A stretch of 64,000 bases of DNA from PALSA-1296 sp038210275 (GTDB taxonomy: Bacteria; Bacteroidota; Ignavibacteria; Palsa-1295). Shown here piece after piece: positions 15,296-24,033 of this stretch (position 1 is the first letter of the stretch; each line of letters starts with the position of its first letter). The notes below the pieces were generated by a model. The model was not told the DNA's origin and did no database searches. It saw only the letters and a list, made by a program, of their open reading frames with translations. The DNA is taken from NCBI GenBank assembly GCA_038210275.1, contig JBBQWV010000004.1:124001-188000 (forward strand), given 5' to 3'. Made by a program: the position numbers and the translations under genes.

Positions 15296-16051
15296 CTAAT
15301 AATTTATTGTAACAAGGGGATAATAGTCCTTCTTGACTGAATAATGCCCAGGCATTTCATCGTATGTTCTTTCATCAAGTTCTCTACCATACCTGTGTTT
15401 TTGGACACCTCCCCATTGCTTAAAGAAGAATGCGACTTCTGCTTTTTGGCATTGTCGTTTTATAGAATCAACCCAAGCATGATACATCGGTCTTGACTTC
15501 GGACCTGATTCACCACCAACGATTACCCAGTGAATACCATCTAATGGGAGTTTATCAAGCGGACCGATAAGTGGTTCTAAAGAAAGAAACCGAGTAACAG
15601 CTTTCACTTTTTGTAAATCCTTAATTCTGCCGATTACTCTTTCATCTTCGACACTTACTCCCATCCAAATATTTTTTGTCCATTTCAGATGCTTAGAAAG
15701 TTTGAGTAGGTTATCACTGCGCTTTGTCAGAATTTGATATGTATGCTGCGGAGTTTCATTCATCGTCTTGAAAACGCGTTTTATGAATTCCTCCGGCACA
15801 TCCGAATGAAAAAGATCGCTCATGGAATTCACAAAAACGATGCGTGATTTCTTCCACTTTCGCGGAAGATCGACAAGGTCATCATGCAAGGTCAACACGA
15901 ATCCGTTCTCATATCGAGCAGATCCCATTGCCTTCAATCGCTTTGCCATACGCTCAGCATAACAATTCTTGCACCCTGCAGAAATCTTGTCACAGCCGGT
16001 GACAGGATTCCACGTAACTTCTGTCCATTCGATATGTGATAAGGCTGCCAT
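15296..16051 (-). CDS. Three-Cys-motif protein, DUF5131 (phage Gp37/Gp68) family
   Basis: A 251-residue protein of the family once called phage Gp37/Gp68, now DUF5131. The N-terminus IEWTEVTWNPVTGCDKIS followed by AGCKNCYAERMAKRL carries Cys20-x6-Cys27-x2-Cys30, which resembles a radical-SAM iron-sulfur site with an enlarged first spacing. Later come IVFVNSMSDLFH, TYQILTKRSDN, WMGVSVE, FLSLEPLIGPL and WVIVGGESGPKSRPM, the strand ends of a TIM-like barrel. FFFKQWGG near the C-terminus is also typical. It starts 2 bp after the tcmP stop, so the two are coupled. The biochemical reaction of the family is unknown to me. Confidence 0.9.
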   Translation of the reverse strand: MAALSHIEWTEVTWNPVTGCDKISAGCKNCYAERMAKRLKAMGSARYENGFVLTLHDDLVDLPRKWKKSRIVFVNSMSDLFHSDVPEEFIKRVFKTMNETPQHTYQILTKRSDNLLKLSKHLKWTKNIWMGVSVEDERVIGRIKDLQKVKAVTRFLSLEPLIGPLDKLPLDGIHWVIVGGESGPKSRPMYHAWVDSIKRQCQKAEVAFFFKQWGGVQKHRYGRELDERTYDEMPGHYSVKKDYYPLVTINY

Positions 16052-16053
16052 CG

Positions 16054-17181
16054 TTATATTAAAGAAATAGTAACTCTATTAGGTGTGTTAAAAAAATCTT
16101 TGTAGTTAATATAGAACGATCTTTTTCTCGCTTTACTCCCATCCGCTTCCAATACAGAAATTTTCTTTTCCGATTGTAGCTTCGTAAGAACTTCTGTTGC
16201 ATGGGTTGGTAAAAAATTGCAATCTATAGTAAATCGAAATATTTCACCATTAGACCTATTGCCACTTCTCAGATAATCGATAATTTTTTCCTCAAAAAAA
16301 TTAGTTTCGGGACTACTATCTGCAAAAAGAGAATCCATGCCAGCTACATTATATTTCCAGCCCCTTCCTTGCTCAGAGTCCATTTCCCATCTAGCTTCTA
16401 ACATTTTTTCACACGCTCGAATATGCGAACAGAAAAAAAATAAACTAAAAACCGTATTGGCATCTTTGACAATAAGAAAACTTACAACGAAATTGTCCCT
16501 CCCCATTTTTTTTGCAAATAAATCTCTTAAATTTTTCACATATTCAAATGGCGAATTTGAGCTAGGTAAGTTACCTTCATCATCTAAATCACTCATGAAT
16601 TCCCGAAGCAAAGGGGGAGGCTCTTTTTTTGCAAATCTATACATGAATTGAATTGGCAAAAAAAGTAAGACCTCGACTTTTTTTGTTTCTACGAGATTCT
16701 TTATATCACCAATTTTTATTTTATAGCCATAAGGATCGATAAAAACAAACCCTTTCTGGTCGTCAAATTCGGACACTTCATCTGAGATTGTCTTTATTTC
16801 TTCGGAATAATCATTAGAAGTAATAGTGATTCCAACTATCTTTTTTAATTCCCCATATTGAGAATCAATATTATTTTTTAATTTTTCGACTTTGGACTTT
16901 TCGACATCATTGAACTTACAGGAAAAATAAGTAGAAACTTCTTTGCCTGTAGCCTTTAGAGAGTTATGAAAATTATTTATTGCGTCAAGAATAACTATCG
17001 GACTTCCCTTGCCGCCATCCTTATACAATCCAGGCCCACAAAATACATCATAAATTTTAATCTCAGATGTATAGCCGGCCAGAGATAGAATCCTTATGTA
17101 TCGTGATAGATACTCATTCAAAAGTTGTACTTTTGCTTCTGAGTGTGCCAATAAATGTTCTTTTGGGTCTTTTTTTATCAT
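16054..17181 (-). CDS. tcmP: Three-Cys-motif partner protein TcmP
   Basis: A 375-residue protein recognised as TcmP, a family defined by its pairing with three-Cys-motif (DUF5131) proteins. The N-terminal two thirds look like a Rossmann methyltransferase-type fold: KIYDVFCGPGLYKDGGKGSP (residues 42-61) resembles a cofactor-binding loop, and GFVFIDPYGYKI (144-155) a D-P-Y-G catalytic-type loop. The last ~80 residues (FRFTIDCNFLPTHATEVLTK to the end) look like a winged helix. It is richer in A+T than most neighbours, with many AAA/ATT codons, which suggests transfer. The start codon overlaps an ATAGGTGCCTAT motif. Function unknown; phage or mobile-element association is known for the family. 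Confidence 0.88.
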   Translation of the reverse strand: MIKKDPKEHLLAHSEAKVQLLNEYLSRYIRILSLAGYTSEIKIYDVFCGPGLYKDGGKGSPIVILDAINNFHNSLKATGKEVSTYFSCKFNDVEKSKVEKLKNNIDSQYGELKKIVGITITSNDYSEEIKTISDEVSEFDDQKGFVFIDPYGYKIKIGDIKNLVETKKVEVLLFLPIQFMYRFAKKEPPPLLREFMSDLDDEGNLPSSNSPFEYVKNLRDLFAKKMGRDNFVVSFLIVKDANTVFSLFFFCSHIRACEKMLEARWEMDSEQGRGWKYNVAGMDSLFADSSPETNFFEEKIIDYLRSGNRSNGEIFRFTIDCNFLPTHATEVLTKLQSEKKISVLEADGSKARKRSFYINYKDFFNTPNRVTISLI

Positions 17182-17226
17182 AGGTGCCTATAATTACACC
17201 CTCTAATATACGAAATTTTTTCGCCT

Positions 17227-17291
17227 CAGTCCAAATTCCTCAGCACCAATTCTAATTCTTCTTCGGATTCAATGCGGACTTCGTGGGCTTT
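17227..17291 (-). repeat. Duplicated 3' end of ftsK (direct repeat, left copy)
   Basis: Bases 17230-17291 match 17888-17949 (the true ftsK end) at 59 of 62 positions. The frame is intact: on the minus strand it encodes K-A-H-E-V-R-I-E-S-E-E-E-L-E-L-V-L-R-N-L-D and a stop (TGA here, TAG in ftsK). Of the three differences two are silent and one changes Arg to His. The two copies bracket the toxin-antitoxin pair. Confidence 0.9.
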
Positions 17292-17310
17292 GGTCTTAAT
17301 AGGAGATCGC

Positions 17311-17604
17311 TTATGCTTTTCTTTTCTTCCAATAGCCGGGTTTTCTTTTTTAATGCATGAAGGCAACAATAGCTATTTCATCGTCCTGAATCTCATAGAT
17401 AATATTATATTCGAAACGCCTTAGTAAAGCTTTTCGAATGCCTTGTGGAAGCATCGGAGCATTTTCGGGAAAAAGAAGTAGTCTGGAAATAACGGCATCG
17501 AAATCATCAAGGAGATCGGAGGCTACCTTCGGAACAAGCTTTTCATAGTAACTAAATGCTTCATCAAACTCCGCTTTTGCTTCGGGGATAAAAGTATATC
17601 TCAC
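17311..17604 (-). pseudogene. RelE/ParE-type toxin gene interrupted by one nonsense codon
   Basis: The open frame encodes 84 residues of a RelE/ParE toxin: FIPEAKAEFDEAFSYYEKL, AVISRLLLFPENAPMLPQG, IRKALLRRFEYNIIYEIQDD, then AIVAFMH and TAA at 17350-17352. Without that TAA the same frame goes on K-R-K-P-G-Y-W-K-K-R-K-A to a natural stop at 17311, restoring the universal MH-x-(K/R)-R-x-P-x-Y-W end and the usual ~97-residue length. A single base change (for example CAA to TAA) explains the loss. These toxins cleave mRNA or poison gyrase, and the C-terminal segment is usually needed. It overlaps the antitoxin stop by 4 bp. A sequencing error is the alternative. Confidence 0.8.
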
Positions 17605-17828
17605 TGTCTGAGTCTTGCGCGAAGATCGCTTAATACTTTTTCACCGTTATAGTATGTGGTATTGCCGGCACGCATATTTTCAAGTCGCTTTTCTATTTCC
17701 TCCATCCAAAGTCTTTCGATCTCTTCAGGCGGTGCATGTTCGATACTTAGCAACAATCTCTCAGCAAGAAGCTCACGATCTTCTTCATTCAGCGCAAGCG
17801 CCCCATCTATAATTTGTTCCTTGCTCAT
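17601..17828 (-). CDS. Addiction-module antitoxin (TIGR02574-like)
   Basis: A 75-residue acidic protein. It matches the small antitoxin family paired with RelE/ParE toxins: IIDGALALNEEDRELLAERLL followed by IERLWMEEIEKRLENMRAG and a basic end (VLSDLRARLRQ). The N-terminal part resembles the helical dimer region and the C-terminal helix would wrap the toxin. Its stop overlaps the toxin start (ATGA), the usual arrangement. Since the toxin frame is broken, this antitoxin may be a leftover or protect against a toxin encoded elsewhere (inference). Confidence 0.85.
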   Translation of the reverse strand: MSKEQIIDGALALNEEDRELLAERLLLSIEHAPPEEIERLWMEEIEKRLENMRAGNTTYYNGEKVLSDLRARLRQ

Positions 17829-17883
17829 GATTTTCTAACAATGCGACGGGAAAATAAACTCCAAACTTTTTAAGTTCAGAAAT

Positions 17884-20800
17884 CTAATCCAAATTCCTCA
17901 GCACCAATTCCAATTCTTCTTCGGATTCGATGCGGACTTCGCGGGCTTTAGCCCCATCTGATGGACCGATGATACCTACGCGTTCGAGTTCGTCAACGAT
18001 TCTTGCTGCGCGGGAGTAACCAATTTTCAGGCGGCGCTGGAGCATTGAGGTGCTGCCTTGTTTATTGCGGAAAAAACACCAAGCTGCTTCTTCGAAAAGC
18101 TCGTCGTATTCACCGTCGTCATTTCCGCTCGATGTGCCGCCGCCTTTTTGGCGAAGCGATGGAAGCGCCCACGGACGTGAATAACTGTAGCCCGAACCCT
18201 GTTGTGATGAGATCGCTTCGACCATTGCCTCGACTTCATCGGTGGAAATATACGGAGCCTGCAAACGTATAGGCTTCGGAGTGCCCGATGGCAGATAGAG
18301 CATATCGCCATTGCCAAGCAATTGCTCTGCACCCATAGAATCTAAGATCGTACGTGAATCAACTTTTGTTGCAACCTGATATGCAATACGCGCCGGGAAA
18401 TTTGCTTTGATAACTCCGGTGATGACATCAACTGATGGTCGCTGCGTTGCAAGAATGAGATGAATGCCAACAGCACGCGCCATCTGCGCCAAGCGGCAGA
18501 TCGGCTCTTCGATCTCGCGTCCGGCAGTGATCATCAAGTCAGCAAGTTCATCAATGATGACGACGATGTATGGAAGATGATAATGTTGCTCTTCCTGTGT
18601 TGATTTTAATTTTCCTTGCGCAACTTTTAAGTTATAATCGGCAAGCGAACGCACAGCAGCTTTTGCAAGTCTGTCATATCGTTTTTCCATTTCGATCTCC
18701 AATGCCTTCAGTGCAAGCACTGCATATTGCGGAGTCGTAACGATCTCTTCACCTGCTTCGGGAGAAATAATTAAGAAGTGATCGCGAAGAGCTTTATACA
18801 AGGATAGCTCGATCTTCTTCGGATCAACGATAACAAATTTTACATCCTTCGGACTTTTTGCATAGAGAAGCGATGCAATAATGCCATTTACGCCGACAGA
18901 TTTTCCGGAACCGGTTGCACCTGCAATAAGCAAATGCGGCATCTTCGAAAGATCATCAATATAGACGTCGCCGGAAATTGTTTTGCCAAGAGCCAGCGGC
19001 AAATTCATTTTCGAATTTTTGAATGCATGGCTTTCAAGAACGCCGCGAATCGTCACCATCTTTGGATGGTCGTTCGGAATTTCAATGCCAATCGTGCCGC
19101 GTCCCGGCATCGGTGCAATAATGCGGATACCGCGGGCTTTCATAGCAAGCGCAATATCATCCGTCAAATTTCCAACTGCCGAAACCTTCACACCTTCGGC
19201 AGGAGTAAATTCATAGAGCGTGACGACGGGACCGGGAGTGACGACGATATTTTCTATCTCGACTCCGAACGTCGCAAGTTTATCACGAAGCAATGTTCCT
19301 TTTTTTGCAAGTTCTTCATCATCAGCGTCGATCTCATCTGCCGGATCGACAGGCGTAAGAAGTTCAACTGATGGATGACGGTACTTGCTAAGATTTTCGT
19401 TGTAGGGATTTTCCGGAACAATTGATTTTTCCAGTACACCGAAAAGTGTTGCCGCAACTTTTTCAACAACTTTTACCGGTTCAACTTTCGGTTCGATAAC
19501 GATTGCACTGAATTCACTTGCAGTATCAAGTGAATGCGGAAGAGCTTCGTTGCTTAACACTTTTTCGTCGCCGATCTCGATGATAGAATTTTTTTCTTCA
19601 GGCGACTCAATAGGTGTCAGGCGTTCGGGCATTCGGGCGATCGGTTCTTCAATGATCGGCGTTGACACCTTCTCAGGCTCATTGGAAATATCTGTCGGCA
19701 ATACTCTAACTGAACGCGGCGCTGCTGCAGCGAATGCTCCGCCGGATAAGCGCGATAAACCGAAATTCTTTTCTCCAAGCACATCATCCGGATTTTTTGT
19801 CAGTCTCGGAATAGCTTGCTGTGCGGGCGTTGCACTCTTCGGAGCGGGACGCACTTTTAAGAATGGAGCATTCGGAGAAATTTTCTCTGATGATTCCGAT
19901 GGTGCAGCTTTTCCATTCGTGAATGTCTGCGAGTTTCCGTTCGAACGAATAATAATATCTCGTGCAGGATCAAGCTCTTCGGATTTATTTTCCGGTGGAA
20001 GATATTCTTCTTTTTCAACTGTAAGAGGAATAGGAGTTGGGGGAACAACAGGAATGTTTTTCTTCTCCTGTTGCTTTACAACGATTCTCTCTGCTTTTGG
20101 AATAATTATTTTCGGCTGCTCGGCTACAATATCATCTTCTTGAATTTCTTCTTCAACTATTTCTGAAGCTTGCTCCTTGCGCAAAAGTTTTTCATGCTTT
20201 TTTGCTTCTCGCTTATCCCAAAATTCGATCAGTTTCATACGCGTCTTCGCTGAAAGACCTGTATAGCCTCCCTGCATTCTGCGGAAAGTTAGTTCGATAT
20301 CAAGATCAATGGCGAAGACAAGCATCACAATGAATGAAGTCGTGTAGATCAGCAATGCGCCTATCGATCCGATAAGTCTCGTAAATGTCAAGCCCAAAAA
20401 TTGTCCGATTGCACCTGACCATTCGCGGTCGAGATGCGGCAAAGCATTGATAAGCTGCGTTGTGCCTATCGTTGCCGAAAAAAGTACTGCACTAATAAGC
20501 ATGAACGTCGTGGCAAGCGTAAGGCGGCGGCGCTGCTTCGTAGAAAATTTGAACAGTGCAAGCGACCACCATCCGAGGAACAGAGGGAAAATTATGGCAG
20601 CATAACCGATCGTTTTATTGATAAAGAAATTTGCAAGCATCGCGCCGACAAGCCCGAGCCAATTATGCGCTGTATCGGCATTGGCATTAACCGTCGGATC
20701 ACTTCTCGTAAAAACGGCTGGGAGATCGCCGACTCTCGTCTCAGCTTGTGAAGTATCTTGCGGACTGTAACTGATAATAGCGAGAAGCAGAAGCACTGCA

Positions 20801-21204
20801 CTCATGATAAGCAGAACTCCAAGAACCTGTCGCTGCTTAACAGTCGAATCCGTTTTCTTTGGAGGAGTTTTTAGTTTGAGTGGAATCTGTTCTCCGGCAG
20901 GCGCTTCGGATGCAGCGCGGGCGGAACGTCTTCTTGTTGTCGTCGCAGGAGCTTTTATTTCTTCCTCTTCAATTTCTTCCGATAATCGCTTCGGCATTGG
21001 GCGTGCTCCTCTTGGGCGGCGCTGACGTACGGGAGGCTCTTCTACTTCCTCAAGTTCTTGCGGATAAAGAAAATCCGAATCTTCAGGAATCGAGACATCG
21101 TCCGGCTCCATTGGAATAACTCTTGAATAACCGGCAGCACGCGATGTCCCTGAACGGGAGACGCGAACAGATGGACGATTTGAGTATTCGAATTCGTTTA
21201 GCAT
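17884..21204 (-). CDS. ftsK: DNA translocase FtsK/SpoIIIE
   Basis: A 1106-residue double-stranded DNA translocase that moves chromosome ends to the division septum and activates dif recombination. After a ~130-residue acidic and Arg-rich N-terminus come four membrane helices (~130-290), a long linker rich in Pro, Lys and Glu (~320-620), and the alpha-beta motor (~640-1030). Visible motor motifs: Walker A in AGATGSGKSVGVNG (~residue 760), Walker B YIVVIIDELADLM (~880), and ILATQRPSVDVITG. The gamma winged helix (QGSTSMLQRRLKIGYSRAARI ... LERVGIIG) is at the C-terminus. The final ~20 codons are duplicated at 17227-17291. Confidence 0.95.
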   Translation of the reverse strand: MLNEFEYSNRPSVRVSRSGTSRAAGYSRVIPMEPDDVSIPEDSDFLYPQELEEVEEPPVRQRRPRGARPMPKRLSEEIEEEEIKAPATTTRRRSARAASEAPAGEQIPLKLKTPPKKTDSTVKQRQVLGVLLIMSAVLLLLAIISYSPQDTSQAETRVGDLPAVFTRSDPTVNANADTAHNWLGLVGAMLANFFINKTIGYAAIIFPLFLGWWSLALFKFSTKQRRRLTLATTFMLISAVLFSATIGTTQLINALPHLDREWSGAIGQFLGLTFTRLIGSIGALLIYTTSFIVMLVFAIDLDIELTFRRMQGGYTGLSAKTRMKLIEFWDKREAKKHEKLLRKEQASEIVEEEIQEDDIVAEQPKIIIPKAERIVVKQQEKKNIPVVPPTPIPLTVEKEEYLPPENKSEELDPARDIIIRSNGNSQTFTNGKAAPSESSEKISPNAPFLKVRPAPKSATPAQQAIPRLTKNPDDVLGEKNFGLSRLSGGAFAAAAPRSVRVLPTDISNEPEKVSTPIIEEPIARMPERLTPIESPEEKNSIIEIGDEKVLSNEALPHSLDTASEFSAIVIEPKVEPVKVVEKVAATLFGVLEKSIVPENPYNENLSKYRHPSVELLTPVDPADEIDADDEELAKKGTLLRDKLATFGVEIENIVVTPGPVVTLYEFTPAEGVKVSAVGNLTDDIALAMKARGIRIIAPMPGRGTIGIEIPNDHPKMVTIRGVLESHAFKNSKMNLPLALGKTISGDVYIDDLSKMPHLLIAGATGSGKSVGVNGIIASLLYAKSPKDVKFVIVDPKKIELSLYKALRDHFLIISPEAGEEIVTTPQYAVLALKALEIEMEKRYDRLAKAAVRSLADYNLKVAQGKLKSTQEEQHYHLPYIVVIIDELADLMITAGREIEEPICRLAQMARAVGIHLILATQRPSVDVITGVIKANFPARIAYQVATKVDSRTILDSMGAEQLLGNGDMLYLPSGTPKPIRLQAPYISTDEVEAMVEAISSQQGSGYSYSRPWALPSLRQKGGGTSSGNDDGEYDELFEEAAWCFFRNKQGSTSMLQRRLKIGYSRAARIVDELERVGIIGPSDGAKAREVRIESEEELELVLRNLD

Positions 21205-21412
21205 AACGTACTTTCATTCTTCGCAAAACATTGCGTAGAATTTTTCCGATTACAGACATAATAGTCTGCAATCAGACGATCTAGGAGATCACTCCGATCA
21301 GGAATTCATAGTAAAAGAATGGCGAAATGCTATAATTCACCACAAATCCCCATTTATAAACACGGAGTTCCGGGAATAACTCCCTAATTTTTGAGGAAAA
21401 GAGCGGAAAAAT

Positions 21413-22153
21413 TTAATAACTCAGTTTCTTCTTAATCACAGTCTGTTCCAAGACCGGGACAATAGGGACGCTATCTATTTCGCTGGCCGTCTTAATGTCA
21501 TCGGCAAAACCGATGGAGGTGAGATATTTTCCGTGATCGCTTTGCATGAGAGTACCGTAAATATTATTTCCATATTCGCGATAAATCGAAAGGACTGATC
21601 TGGCGCTATCGGAGAGTTCGATATTCAGATTTTTTTCTTCAAGCTTTGTCAAGATCATCCCTGCACACGTTGCATCTTCAAGAGAGAAATCATCTTCTCT
21701 ACCGCTACAAATAATCGCAAGTCCGGTTTGTTCAAGATCCGGAAGTTCACTTAGTGAGCGAACTACTGAAGAAATATTTACAAAAGAACCTACAAAACAA
21801 TGTCGTGCGTGTTTTGCTTTGGTCAGTGCTACTGCTCCGTTCGTTGTCGTGAGGATCAGCGATTTTCCTTCTACCGCTTCTTTGGTATATTCAGAAGGGG
21901 AGTTACCGAGTTTAAAACCTTCGATACGTTTGCCGCCACGCTCCCCGCATAACATCGTTAGCGTAGAAAAAAGATTGCCGACGATCTTCATCGCCTGATC
22001 GACAGAACTGACCGGAATCACTTCGCGTGCACCGGCATTCATCGCATAGGTGATCGTCGTTGATGCACGAAGCACATCGATCACGACGATCGTCTTATCA
22101 CGAAGCGCGATCTCATCTAATGTATTCGGACTGAAATAAACTCGTACTTTCAC
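21413..22153 (-). CDS. comB: 2-phosphosulfolactate phosphatase (ComB family)
   Basis: A 246-residue protein of the ComB family, an Mg-dependent phosphatase that makes sulfolactate from 2-phosphosulfolactate in coenzyme M and sulfolactate synthesis. Motifs seen: VVIDVLRASTTITYAMNAGA near residue 25, LCGERGGKRIEGFKLGNSP, LILTTTNGAVAL, and LAIICSGREDDFSLEDATCAG. Homologues are widespread in bacteria that lack coenzyme M, so the actual product may be sulfolactate or another compound. No other sulfolactate genes are nearby. The gene is monocistronic-looking, with 200 bp to each side. Confidence 0.88.
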   Translation of the reverse strand: MKVRVYFSPNTLDEIALRDKTIVVIDVLRASTTITYAMNAGAREVIPVSSVDQAMKIVGNLFSTLTMLCGERGGKRIEGFKLGNSPSEYTKEAVEGKSLILTTTNGAVALTKAKHARHCFVGSFVNISSVVRSLSELPDLEQTGLAIICSGREDDFSLEDATCAGMILTKLEEKNLNIELSDSARSVLSIYREYGNNIYGTLMQSDHGKYLTSIGFADDIKTASEIDSVPIVPVLEQTVIKKKLSY

Positions 22154-22306
22154 GGGAAAAATAATTTATGAGGTTCGTACAACCTTTTTTACAAAAGAAA
22201 GTTCGTTACCAGATTATCAAACTGCTTTGAATTGTTTATAAAGGCACCACAAGCTTTTCAAAAAAAGTATGTGGAATTTCGGGACCTTCTTTATTAAGAT
22301 TATGAC

Positions 22307-22340
22307 CGCGCAATGATCAATCGTAACTGATCATTGCGCG
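22307..22340 (-). terminator. 13-bp perfect hairpin after osmC
   Basis: CGCGCAATGATCA and TGATCATTGCGCG form a perfect 13-bp stem with an 8-base loop, 14 bp beyond the osmC stop. There is no clear T-run, so it may be an mRNA 3'-end stabiliser rather than a classic terminator. Confidence 0.5.
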
Positions 22341-22353
22341 ATACAATTAAAAA

Positions 22354-22782
22354 TTAAACTAACTTCGCATCAACCGTGATCTCTGCTTTTAATGCGCGAG
22401 AGATCGGGCAGTTTGCTTTTGCATTGTCAACTGCTTCCTGCAACTTTGCGGCATCACCATTCGGACATTTTACTGTCGTGGTAAGATGAATAGTCGTGAT
22501 CGTCCAATCGCCTGGAGCTTTGTCAGTGACTAACGCTGATGTTGTATTAATCTCCTCTGCCGTCATTCCCATTCCGTCAAGAACGAAAGCAAGCTTCATA
22601 TTGAAACAGGCTGCATGAGCTGCAGCGATCATCTCTTCAGGATTCGTACCCGATCCTTCGCCGAAACGGTCATTCCAGTTATAGGCAACATCGATCGCCT
22701 TTGATCCGGTAGCGACCCATCCCTTACCTTCTTTTCCGGTTCCATTCCATTTTGCAGATGCATTGCGTGTAAACATTGGCAT
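22354..22782 (-). CDS. osmC: OsmC-family peroxiredoxin
   Basis: A 142-residue organic-hydroperoxide-detoxifying protein of the OsmC subgroup. It begins ASAKWNGTGKEGKGWV, then GEGSGTNPEEMIAAAHAACFNM with the peroxidatic Cys near residue 60, and AKANCPISRALKAEI with the second Cys near 125; Arg and Glu near the first Cys are present as in the family. Acts as a homodimer in the cytoplasm, reducing hydroperoxides. Expression is often stress-induced, but I see no recognisable regulatory site upstream. A strong hairpin lies downstream. Confidence 0.93.
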   Translation of the reverse strand: MPMFTRNASAKWNGTGKEGKGWVATGSKAIDVAYNWNDRFGEGSGTNPEEMIAAAHAACFNMKLAFVLDGMGMTAEEINTTSALVTDKAPGDWTITTIHLTTTVKCPNGDAAKLQEAVDNAKANCPISRALKAEITVDAKLV

Positions 22783-22874
22783 AGTAGTAATTATATTAGT
22801 GGTGATTAAAAAAAATTATTGGGATGCGTATAACAAAACGGAAAGAAGATAGAGTTCAGGGAAGACTTCTTTGG

Positions 22875-22943
22875 GTTAGTGGGACGGACTTCAGTCCGTC
22901 CGAATCATTCCTTTCCCCACTAACGGACTAAAGTCCGTTCCAC
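22875..22943. repeat. GGACGGACT palindromic element, copy B (intergenic)
   Basis: GTGGGACGGACT-TC-AGTCCGTCC, a ~20-bp spacer, then ACGGACT-AA-AGTCCGTTCCAC. It ends 14 bp before the stop codon of the following minus-strand gene and lies upstream of osmC. Confidence 0.85.
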
Positions 22944-22956
22944 TTCTTTAGTCCAG

Positions 22957-24033
22957 TTACGCCAGCTCCGAGCCTGCCGTCCTGATCTCTTCCGATTTTG
23001 TGAAGAGAATATGATCGTGATAATAATGCGTCAGGAGGAAACAGAGGACGATCATATAATATGTCTGGTCATCGGATAAATGATGATACGCTTTTGTAAA
23101 TTGTAATAGAAGAATAATCATTAACGCCGATGATGCGGCGATGAGATTTGCGCCGTAATATTTCCACCATTTCCCTGGCTCGGCAAGTTTTCTGATAGCA
23201 GGTTTGGTGATCTCGCCGCGTTCATAGCGCAGGCGGTTGATATACCAAGTCAAGCCAAGATATTGGAAAGAATGCCAAGAGTTCAGTCCTTGAAACGCCA
23301 CATCCAGTTCATGGAAGAACGGCGTGAAGAATGCGGCAAGAACTGTTACAGATACAAGGATCGTCTTCGGGATATTGCCTATACCAAGCTGAAATTCCCT
23401 GATCGTCTTGGCAACATAGAGCACGAATGAGATCGCAAATATCACACTCGCTGCCCACCAAACAATATCAACTTTCAAAAATTCGGGAAAGTACAGCGGT
23501 TGGTCGCCGACTTGGAAAGTATTATGCACGAAACGGTACATCGCCATCGGGTAGAGTGCCGAGAGAACTACGGCATAATCAATGACGCGGGAATACCTTG
23601 TCAGGAAAGAACGCTGGCGCTCATTATAGCAATCAACAATAAAAATTATCTGATGCAAAACATGAATACTTGCCCAAAAGAAAAAGAACGTCAGCAAATA
23701 AGTGAACTGAAAAATCGCTGCATAGATAACCAGCGAAGGAATAATAAATGCCATCGGAATGATCGTCCAGTAGCGCTTGCGGAAGGTCGGCTCGAACATC
23801 GTCCTGGTATAGGTCGCATACATGTGCGGACCGCCGATAGCGCCGGCGATAAGATAGTTAACTGCAATGCGCGCTTTATTCGGATCGAAACCGATTGCCT
23901 GACCAAGGTAGTACGTTCCGTAGGGCACGATCATCAAAATGACCGAGAGAGAGATCCACGTCAGATCCCACTTTGGCGATTTCAGCCAAAGCGAGTTTCG
24001 TCGCGGATTAGATTCTATTGCAAGTGTTGACAT
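22957..24033 (-). CDS. Conserved polytopic membrane protein of unknown function
   Basis: A 358-residue protein with about 8 membrane segments. I do not recognise a named family. Histidines lie within or at the edge of membrane segments: GGPHMYATYTRTMF, FWASIHVLHQIIFIVD, LNSWHSFQYLGLTWYINR, and LLTHYYHDHILF. Spaced histidines on one face of a bundle are reminiscent of di-iron membrane oxygenases (fatty-acid hydroxylase or Brp/Blh type), but no canonical HxxxH/HxxHH set is complete, so this is only a hint. It stands alone between copy B of the palindromic element and a long intergenic gap. Confidence 0.7.
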   Translation of the reverse strand: MSTLAIESNPRRNSLWLKSPKWDLTWISLSVILMIVPYGTYYLGQAIGFDPNKARIAVNYLIAGAIGGPHMYATYTRTMFEPTFRKRYWTIIPMAFIIPSLVIYAAIFQFTYLLTFFFFWASIHVLHQIIFIVDCYNERQRSFLTRYSRVIDYAVVLSALYPMAMYRFVHNTFQVGDQPLYFPEFLKVDIVWWAASVIFAISFVLYVAKTIREFQLGIGNIPKTILVSVTVLAAFFTPFFHELDVAFQGLNSWHSFQYLGLTWYINRLRYERGEITKPAIRKLAEPGKWWKYYGANLIAASSALMIILLLQFTKAYHHLSDDQTYYMIVLCFLLTHYYHDHILFTKSEEIRTAGSELA

